DNA from: an uncultured Collinsella sp.
GTDB lineage: Bacteria > Actinomycetota > Coriobacteriia > Coriobacteriales > Coriobacteriaceae
NCBI GenBank assembly: GCA_900541195.1
Contig: UQIY01000054.1
Span: forward strand, 1-10,992
Reading direction: 5' to 3'
DNA length: 10,992 nucleotides
The notes under the pieces were generated by a model, which was given only the letters and a program-made list of their open reading frames with translations, was not told the origin of the DNA and made no database searches. The position numbers were made by a program, and so were the translations under genes. Shown here piece by piece: positions 1 through 10,992 of the stretch. The stretch's first letter is position 1, and each line of letters begins with the position of its first letter.

Positions 1-22
1 TTTTCGTAGATTCCGCACGAGC

Positions 23-47
23 CGGAAAGCACTTAATGTGCTTTCCG
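23..47. repeat. Perfect 10-bp hairpin, role unknown
   Basis: The arms CGGAAAGCAC (23-32) and GTGCTTTCCG (38-47) pair perfectly around a five-base loop, TTAAT. No T-tract follows on either strand, so it is not a standard intrinsic terminator. It lies about 90 bases upstream of the rplJ promoter and may belong to the 3' end of the preceding transcript or be a dispersed palindromic element. It does not fit the CIRCE heat-shock operator. The function is unknown; only the inverted repeat is seen directly. Confidence 0.55.
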
Positions 48-84
48 AGCGAGCCCAGGACCTGACCGAGCGAAAACCTTGCGC

Positions 85-107
85 CCGGCCTTCGGCGGCG
101 CGGCCGG
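85..107. repeat. GC-rich inverted repeat upstream of the rplJ promoter
   Basis: CCGGCC (85-90) and GGCCGG (102-107) form a six-base inverted repeat around an 11-base GC-rich spacer. It lies about 30 bases upstream of the -35 box of the rplJ promoter. In a GC-rich background an inverted repeat of this size can arise by chance, so this is a minor note. Apart from it and the hairpin at 23-47, bases 1-138 show no gene. Confidence 0.3.
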
Positions 108-138
108 ATGGTGGAATTGTGTGCAGCCCGGTTTTCCG

Positions 139-167
139 TTGACCGATGCCGGGGTCCCCGCCATAAT
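139..167 (+). promoter_or_regulatory. Sigma70-type promoter of rplJ-rplL
   Basis: The -35 hexamer TTGACC (139-144) is followed by a 17-base spacer and the -10 hexamer CATAAT (162-167). Each matches the housekeeping consensus at five of six positions, and the spacing is ideal. Transcription should begin near base 174, giving a leader of about 210 bases before rplJ, which fits the regulatory RNA found there. The spacer contains the small palindrome GGGGTCCCC. Confidence 0.82.
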
Positions 168-173
168 ACTTTC

Positions 174-318
174 GGTTCACGCACGAATCCGCTGCCAGAG
201 ACAGCCGGTGCAAACGGGCATTGCCCGCGAGCTTAATGGGATATCCCGCCAGCCGAGGTGGTCGAGTAGATATGTCTTCTCGCCCCCGTCGCTCATGCAG
301 CGCGGGGGCTTTCTTTTT
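174..318 (+). promoter_or_regulatory. L10-leader-like autoregulatory RNA
   Basis: The leader between the promoter and rplJ contains the stretches GAGCTTAAT (229-237) and CAGCCGAGGTG (250-260). These resemble conserved parts of the L10 leader (Rfam family L10_leader) known from Bacillus and relatives. It has local hairpins CGGGC/GCCCG (215-219 with 223-227) and GGGA/TCCC around 238-247. It ends in an intrinsic terminator (282-318), as this family does. In the known family the L10(L12)4 complex binds the leader and favours premature termination, lowering rplJL expression when the proteins are in excess. The match is by eye and memory; a covariance-model search would settle it. The 5' boundary is the predicted transcription start. 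Confidence 0.72.
282..318 (+). terminator. Attenuator terminator in the rplJ leader
   Basis: GCCCCCG (282-288), a bulged T, and CGCT (290-293) pair with AGCG (299-302) and CGGGGGC (303-309) around the loop CATGC. The T-rich run 310-318 follows. This is an 11-bp intrinsic terminator located between the promoter and the rplJ start, so it must be conditional if rplJ is to be expressed. The likely signal is the L10-L12 complex bound to the leader. Confidence 0.85.
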
Positions 319-383
319 GGACATGCCCCCGTCACGTCCTTGTGGCGGACCGTGCCCGGAAAGAATTCGAGGAGGTGTAATTC

Positions 384-905
384 ATGCCCCAGCAGTACAA
401 AATCGACAAGGTTGCAGAGATCGAGTCCCGTATCGCCGAGAACGCCGGTCTGTTCGTCGTCAACTACAACGGTCTGACGGTTAAGCAGGCTCAGGAGCTG
501 CGTCATCAGCTTCGCGAGTGCGGCGCCGAGATGAAGGTCTACAAGAACAACCTGGTCAAGATCGCTCTCAAGAACCAGGAGCAGCCCGAGCTCGACGAGA
601 TCCTCGCCGGCCCCGTCGCTTATGTGTTCTACGAGACCGAGCCGGTCGAGGCCGCTAAGACCCTTAAGGACTTCTCCGCTAAGTCCAAGGGCGTCCTTGA
701 GATCAAGGGCGGTATCTCCGACGGCAAGGCCGTTTCCGCTGATGATGTTAAGGCTATCGCCGAGCTGCCCACCAAGGATCAGCTTCTCGGCCAGATCGCC
801 GGTCTCATCTCCGGTTTCGCTCGCGACATCGCTGTCTGCGTCAACGGCGTTTCCTCTGGTCTCGCTCGTTCGATCCAGCAGGTCTCCGAGCAGAAGGCAG
901 CCTAG
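384..905 (+). CDS. rplJ: 50S ribosomal protein L10
   Basis: This 173-residue protein is the usual length for bacterial L10 and is recognisable throughout. An N-terminal RNA-binding part (residues about 1-100) includes the 'LFVVNYNGLTVKQAQELR' region and the basic 'MKVYKNNLVKIAL' region. A C-terminal helix (about 130-170) carries L7/L12 dimers. L10 is the base of the ribosomal stalk, binds 23S rRNA near the GTPase-associated centre together with L11, and anchors L12 for recruiting translation factors. The ATG is preceded by a strong Shine-Dalgarno sequence, GAGGAGGTG (369-377), six bases away. It is first in a two-gene unit with rplL, and the leader RNA suggests that L10-L12 limits its own synthesis. 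Nothing in the protein is out of the ordinary. Confidence 0.98.
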   Translation: MPQQYKIDKVAEIESRIAENAGLFVVNYNGLTVKQAQELRHQLRECGAEMKVYKNNLVKIALKNQEQPELDEILAGPVAYVFYETEPVEAAKTLKDFSAKSKGVLEIKGGISDGKAVSADDVKAIAELPTKDQLLGQIAGLISGFARDIAVCVNGVSSGLARSIQQVSEQKAA

Positions 906-920
906 TCGCTGTTTTCACCC

Positions 921-989
921 GCGGCGGCAACGCCGCACCCCTGGCGCATTCGCGCCGTGTTTTAACTGATCTCCGTGCACAGACACGGA
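921..989 (+). other. Three small hairpins in the rplJ-rplL spacer
   Basis: The spacer contains GCGGCG/CGCCGC (921-926 with 931-936) closed by a GCAA tetraloop, and then GGCGC/GCGCC (943-947 with 952-956) followed by TTTT at 960-963. A third hairpin, TCCGTG/CACGGA (972-977 with 984-989), ends five bases before the rplL Shine-Dalgarno sequence. The second could be a weak terminator or processing site. All may help set rplL expression above rplJ, since the ribosome holds several L12 copies per L10. The roles are inferred. Confidence 0.5.
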
Positions 990-994
990 AACCG

Positions 995-1000
995 AAAGGA
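995..1000 (+). promoter_or_regulatory. Ribosome binding site that fixes the rplL start
   Basis: AAAGGA lies seven bases before the ATG at 1008. This selects the 125-residue form over an upstream in-frame GTG at 975, which would add 11 residues not found in L12 and has no ribosome binding site. Confidence 0.85.
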
Positions 1001-1007
1001 CTTAGAA

Positions 1008-1385
1008 ATGGCTAAGCTTACCACCGATGAGATCATCGATGCTCTTAAGGAAATGACCCTTCTCGAGGCTTCCGAGCTCGTTAAGGCTATCGAGGACACC
1101 TTCGGCGTTTCCGCCGCTGCTCCTGCCGCCGTTGTCGCCGCTCCCGCTGCTGGCGCTGCTGAGGCCGAGGAGAAGACCGAGTTTGACGTCGTGCTCGAGG
1201 GCTTCGGCGACAACAAGATCCAGGTCATCAAGGCCGTCCGTGAGCTCACCAACCTTGGCCTGAAGGAGGCCAAGGAGGTCGTCGAGGGCGCTCCCAAGGC
1301 TGTTCTCGAGGGTGCCAAGAAGGAGGACGCCGAGGCTGCCAAGGAGAAGCTCGAGGCTGCTGGCGCTGCTGTCACCCTCAAGTAA
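1008..1385 (+). CDS. rplL: 50S ribosomal protein L7/L12
   Basis: This 125-residue acidic protein has the standard three-part layout of L12. An N-terminal dimerisation domain (about 1-35, with 'MAKLTTDEIIDALKEM') binds L10. A flexible Ala/Pro-rich hinge follows (about 38-57). The compact C-terminal domain (about 58-125) contains 'FDVVLEGFGDNKIQVIKAVR' and 'LGLKEAKEVVEGAPK', the surface that recruits EF-Tu, EF-G and the other translational GTPases. The start is set by the ribosome binding site at 995-1000. It is co-transcribed with rplJ and closed off by the terminator just downstream. The Ala-rich hinge is normal for the family. Confidence 0.98.
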   Translation: MAKLTTDEIIDALKEMTLLEASELVKAIEDTFGVSAAAPAAVVAAPAAGAAEAEEKTEFDVVLEGFGDNKIQVIKAVRELTNLGLKEAKEVVEGAPKAVLEGAKKEDAEAAKEKLEAAGAAVTLK

Positions 1386-1413
1386 TCAGGCTCTCTCGCC
1401 AGATTTCTTTGCA

Positions 1414-1450
1414 GACGGGGTTCGCATTGCGAGCCCCGTCTTTTTGTTTT
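1414..1450 (+). terminator. Intrinsic terminator after rplL
   Basis: GACGGGG (1414-1420) pairs with CCCCGTC (1434-1440). The stem continues through a T-G wobble and TCGC/GCGA to a three-base loop ATT, giving about 12 bp in all. TTTTTGTTTT follows at 1441-1450. It is a strong terminator, which implies that galU and rpoBC are not mainly read from the rplJ promoter. Confidence 0.93.
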
Positions 1451-1678
1451 GGCCCCTCATTCCCATTGCTCGGCACGCAGAACACCGTTGTCTTCGCCGT
1501 GCCAATCCCGTTACCGCTGGGGCGTAAAATTGCACCATTCGAGCAATAATTTGCGTTGACCTGCTGAAGAATTGCGTTTGCCTTACGGCGACGTATGTCT
1601 CGGCGGTAAGATACTTCAGTATCGCAATTTGGTCTGCGGCCGCCGTGCCGCACGCACAGGGCGCATCCTGCGCCTGCG
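1451..1678 (+). other. galU upstream region: hairpins, no gene
   Basis: No convincing gene is visible. The region holds an imperfect hairpin at 1472-1503 (GGCACG pairs with CGTGCC, with a broken inner stem). A seven-base inverted repeat, AATTGCG (1570-1576) and CGCAATT (1623-1629), flanks the operator-like palindrome described separately. A hairpin close to the galU ribosome binding site pairs GGCGCA (1660-1665) with TGCGCC (1669-1674). A good -35-like TTGACC (1556-1561) has no acceptable -10 at normal spacing, so the galU promoter is not assigned with confidence. Confidence 0.45.
1607..1623 (+). promoter_or_regulatory. Operator-like palindrome over a possible galU -10 element
   Basis: GATACT (1610-1615) and AGTATC (1618-1623) form a perfect six-base inverted repeat separated by TC. 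It overlaps two weak -10 candidates, TAAGAT (1607-1612) and GATACT (1610-1615), each matching four of six consensus bases, but no good -35 stands at the right distance. A dyad over a -10 box is a common repressor arrangement. The binding protein is unknown and the promoter call is tentative. Confidence 0.4.
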
Positions 1679-1684
1679 AAAGGA
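1679..1684 (+). promoter_or_regulatory. galU ribosome binding site, start ambiguous
   Basis: AAAGGA lies three bases before an in-frame TTG (1688) and 12 bases before the ATG (1697). The first spacing is shorter and the second longer than usual. The ATG is preferred because the protein then begins MKAIIPAAG, as in most GalU proteins. The TTG would add only three residues (MNN). Confidence 0.6.
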
Positions 1685-1696
1685 TCCTTGAATAAC

Positions 1697-2605
1697 ATGA
1701 AGGCAATCATCCCCGCCGCCGGTCTTGGCACGCGTTTTCTGCCTGGCACCAAGTGCACACCCAAAGAGATGCTGCCGGTGCTCGACAAACCGGTCATCCA
1801 GTATGTCGTTGAGGAGGCGCTCGACCCCGATGAGGTCGACGATGCTATTATCGTCACCTCTCCCGGCAAGCCTGAGCTGCTGAGCTACTTCCAGCCCGAT
1901 CGCTCGCTCGAGAACCTGCTGCGCGAGCGCGGCAAGGATGCTTATGCCGACGCCGTCGCCCATGCGGGCGGTATGCCGGTCGACTTCCGCTATCAGTACG
2001 AGCCCAAGGGCCTCGGTCACGCCATTCGCTCTGCCGCTGACGCTGTGGCGGGGGAGATCTTCCTGGTTCTTCTGGGCGACTACGTTGTGCCCAACCGCGA
2101 CATCTGCGACAAGATGCTTGCCGTCTCCAAGGAACACGGTGGCGCTTCTGTTATCGCCGTTGCCGCGTGCGCTCCCGAGGAAGTCAGCCGCTATGGCGTT
2201 ATCGCCGGCGATCGCGTGGGCGCTCTCGAGGGCTTCGAGAATGCCGCCGACGACGAGCCCGGTGCCGTTTGGCGTATCGGCGGCCTGGTCGAGAAGCCCG
2301 CTCCCGAGGCGGCTCCGTCCAACCTGTACATCGTCGGTCGCTACCTGCTGAGCCCGTTGGTCATGGACCTGCTGGCCGATCAGCAGGCCGGTAAGGGCGG
2401 CGAGATCCAGCTGACCGACGCCATGGCCCGCTCGCTCGACCGCGAGGCCATGTATGCCGTCGTCATCGACCCGCTGTCGGGCTACGATACCGGTACCCCG
2501 TCTGGCTGGATGGCCACCAACGCCCTCATGGCTGCAAGCGATCCTCGCTTTGCCGGCGCCTTCTGGGATGCCATCGACGAGCGCGGCGGTTTGATGCGCA
2601 AATAA
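1697..2605 (+). CDS. galU: UTP-glucose-1-phosphate uridylyltransferase
   Basis: The predicted 302-residue cytosolic enzyme makes UDP-glucose and pyrophosphate from UTP and glucose-1-phosphate, supplying glycolipids, wall glycans and galactose metabolism. The nucleotide-binding signature 'AIIPAAGLGTRFLPGTK' occupies residues 3-19, followed by 'PKEMLP' (22-27). The sugar-nucleotide fold continues with 'EPKGLGHA' (about 102-109) and the metal-binding Asp128 in 'LLGDY'. 'VEKP' (198-201) carries the usual Glu-Lys pair, followed by 'PSNLYIVGRY', 'GGEIQLTDA' (235-243) and 'YDTGTPSG' (263-270). Its length is typical. It sits alone between two terminators and is probably its own transcription unit, separating rplJL from rpoBC. 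An in-frame TTG nine bases upstream is a possible alternative start. Confidence 0.95.
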   Translation: MKAIIPAAGLGTRFLPGTKCTPKEMLPVLDKPVIQYVVEEALDPDEVDDAIIVTSPGKPELLSYFQPDRSLENLLRERGKDAYADAVAHAGGMPVDFRYQYEPKGLGHAIRSAADAVAGEIFLVLLGDYVVPNRDICDKMLAVSKEHGGASVIAVAACAPEEVSRYGVIAGDRVGALEGFENAADDEPGAVWRIGGLVEKPAPEAAPSNLYIVGRYLLSPLVMDLLADQQAGKGGEIQLTDAMARSLDREAMYAVVIDPLSGYDTGTPSGWMATNALMAASDPRFAGAFWDAIDERGGLMRK

Positions 2606-2626
2606 GCCTTTCGGGCATCGACATTT

Positions 2627-2659
2627 ACGGGTGCGGACTTCGGTTCGCGCCCGTTTTTT
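2627..2659 (+). terminator. UUCG-capped intrinsic terminator after galU
   Basis: Bases 2627-2638 pair with 2643-2654 over 12 positions, including two G-T wobbles. The loop TTCG is closed by a C-G pair, the very stable UUCG tetraloop. Six T residues follow (2654-2659). It lies 21 bases after the galU stop and separates galU from rpoB. Confidence 0.95.
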
Positions 2660-2689
2660 ATAAGAGCTGCGATTGCCAGCCCTCTGTTC

Positions 2690-2746
2690 ACAGAAAATAT
2701 ATGAACAGGTGTTCGATACACATACATTTACCTGCGCATTTTCTGT
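2690..2746. repeat. Nested inverted repeat upstream of rpoB
   Basis: ACAGAAAAT (2690-2698) and ATTTTCTGT (2738-2746) are a perfect nine-base inverted repeat. Inside it, CAGGT (2706-2710) and ACCTG (2730-2734) form a second perfect inverted repeat in the same nested order. As RNA this would be a two-stem hairpin with an internal loop; as DNA it could be a pair of protein-binding half-sites. It is AT-rich compared with the flanking genes. No T-tract follows directly, so it is not a terminator. Confidence 0.55.
2703..2714. promoter_or_regulatory. LexA (SOS) box-like palindrome
   Basis: GAACAGGTGTTC is an inverted repeat of five bases around GG. With its neighbours it reads TGAACAGGTGTTCG. It matches the Gram-positive/actinobacterial LexA box (CGAAC-N4-GTTCG) except at the first base. 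It lies 180 bases upstream of rpoB, inside a larger inverted repeat. A weak promoter, TTGCCA (2673-2678) with TATATG (2698-2703), would place the box at its start point. No other gene is nearby on either strand to be its target. The sequence match is clear; LexA binding is inference. Confidence 0.42.
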
Positions 2747-2792
2747 CGAAAAACATTGTTACTCCAAAAACTCAATCACGTCAAGGCTTTTC

Positions 2793-2820
2793 TTGCTCAA
2801 CGGTCGGTACCTGATAAACT
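2793..2820 (+). promoter_or_regulatory. Candidate rpoB-rpoC promoter (extended -10)
   Basis: TTGCTC (2793-2798) is followed after 16 bases by TAAACT (2815-2820). The latter is preceded by TG at 2812-2813 in the extended -10 position. Each hexamer is only a moderate match, and the TG adds support. Transcription would start near 2827, leaving a leader of about 67 bases. Because galU ends in a strong terminator, some promoter is needed in this gap. Confidence 0.5.
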
Positions 2821-2836
2821 ATTGGGTTGCGATAAC

Positions 2837-2857
2837 TGGCGAAGCTATGCCTCGCCA
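2837..2857 (+). other. Hairpin in the rpoB leader
   Basis: TGGCGA (2837-2842) and TCGCCA (2852-2857) pair perfectly. After an A-C mismatch the stem continues with GC/GC to a three-base loop, TAT. It lies 20 bases upstream of the rpoB Shine-Dalgarno sequence. Its apical loop includes the first bases of an ATG that opens a 16-codon frame ending on the rpoB start. Any role in mRNA stability or translation is inferred. Confidence 0.45.
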
Positions 2858-2893
2858 ATCCACCGAGCATTTCCGTGAAGGAGGAAAAACCTG

Positions 2894-6385
<3,492 letters not shown>

Positions 6386-6391
6386 TTGACT

Positions 6392-10867
<4,476 letters not shown>

Positions 10868-10895
10868 TTTCCTAGTACGTTAACCGCCCTTATAA

Positions 10896-10930
10896 AGGCT
10901 CGCTTCCCAACAGGGGAGCGGGCCTTTTTT
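10896..10930 (+). terminator. Intrinsic terminator after rpoC
   Basis: Bases 10896-10908 pair with 10913-10925 over 13 positions with two G-T wobbles, around the loop AACA. T residues 10925-10930 follow. It lies 28 bases after the rpoC stop and closes the rpoB-rpoC unit. Confidence 0.94.
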
Positions 10931-10946
10931 GATGAGGAACGTTGCC

Positions 10947-10976
10947 CCGACGAGCACGTCGGATTCCCGGAACGGG
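10947..10976. other. Two short hairpins downstream of the rpoC terminator
   Basis: CCGACG/CGTCGG (10947-10952 with 10957-10962, loop AGCA) and CCCG/CGGG (10966-10969 with 10973-10976, loop GAA) lie beyond the terminator. No start codon with a ribosome binding site and no promoter can be seen before the window ends. They may belong to the leader of the next operon, which in many bacteria is rpsL-rpsG-fusA; that is outside the view. Confidence 0.35.
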
Positions 10977-10992
10977 CCGCCCGCTGTTTAAG

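Noticed and set aside
23..47. CIRCE heat-shock operator
   Set aside because: The arms and spacing differ from TTAGCACTC-N9-GAGTGCTAA; here the loop is five bases and the arms are CGGAAAGCAC.
79..506. Open frames on both strands through the rplJ leader
   Set aside because: They overlap the promoter, leader RNA, attenuator and the start of rplJ, lack ribosome binding sites, and resemble no protein.
975..1007. GTG start for rplL 33 bases upstream
   Set aside because: It would add residues not seen in L12. The AAAGGA site is correctly placed for the ATG at 1008, and the GTG lies in a hairpin.
1556..1584. Promoter with -35 TTGACC upstream of galU
   Set aside because: The -35 is good, but at spacings of 16-19 the -10 positions read TTGCCT, TGCCTT, GCCTTA or CCTTAC, none acceptable.
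2701..2814. A 37-residue frame starting at the SOS-like box
   Set aside because: There is no ribosome binding site, it uses TTA and TCA codons that the flanking genes avoid, and it has no family resemblance.
6386..6391. TTG start for rpoC immediately after the rpoB stop
   Set aside because: It is only three bases from the Shine-Dalgarno sequence, whereas the GTG at 6392 is nine bases away, matching rpoB.

Overview
The window is a conserved housekeeping locus from a high-GC actinobacterium. All five genes lie on the plus strand: rplJ (ribosomal protein L10), rplL (L7/L12), galU (UTP-glucose-1-phosphate uridylyltransferase), rpoB (RNA polymerase beta) and rpoC (beta'). The beta' protein has an actinobacterial-type coiled-coil region near its N-terminus, beta resembles actinobacterial homologues throughout, and start codons include GTG. 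Together with a galU gene between rplL and rpoB, this suggests class Coriobacteriia, perhaps Collinsella. The genus is an inference from recalled gene order and sequence style, not a search result.

Layout. Bases 1-383 hold a perfect hairpin of unknown role, a near-consensus sigma70-type promoter (TTGACC, 17 bp, CATAAT) and an L10-leader-like RNA ending in an intrinsic terminator, so rplJ-rplL is probably autoregulated by attenuation. rplJ and rplL are separated by about 100 bases holding three small hairpins, and rplL is followed by a strong terminator. galU stands alone: it has a 14-base operator-like palindrome upstream and a UUCG-capped terminator downstream. rpoB and rpoC form a separate two-gene unit. 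Its 234-base upstream region holds a nested inverted repeat, a LexA-box-like palindrome, a candidate extended -10 promoter and a leader hairpin. It ends in a 13-bp terminator after rpoC. The last 60 bases hold two short hairpins and no gene.

How the genes work together. L10 and L12 build the ribosomal stalk, RpoB and RpoC build the catalytic core of RNA polymerase, and GalU supplies UDP-glucose for the cell envelope. Terminators on both sides of galU mean that the usual rplJL-rpoBC co-transcription is broken here into three units.

The most unusual signals are in the polymerase. Beta' continues about 220 residues past its usual end. This extension contains a segment that aligns without gaps to the C-terminal domain of the alpha subunit as I recall it, including the main DNA-contacting Arg, Asn, Gly and Lys, and it ends in an acidic tail sharing a short motif with the beta tail. 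Two normally near-invariant elements by the active centre are also divergent: beta fork loop 2 (a 16-residue replacement) and the C-terminal side of the beta' trigger loop.
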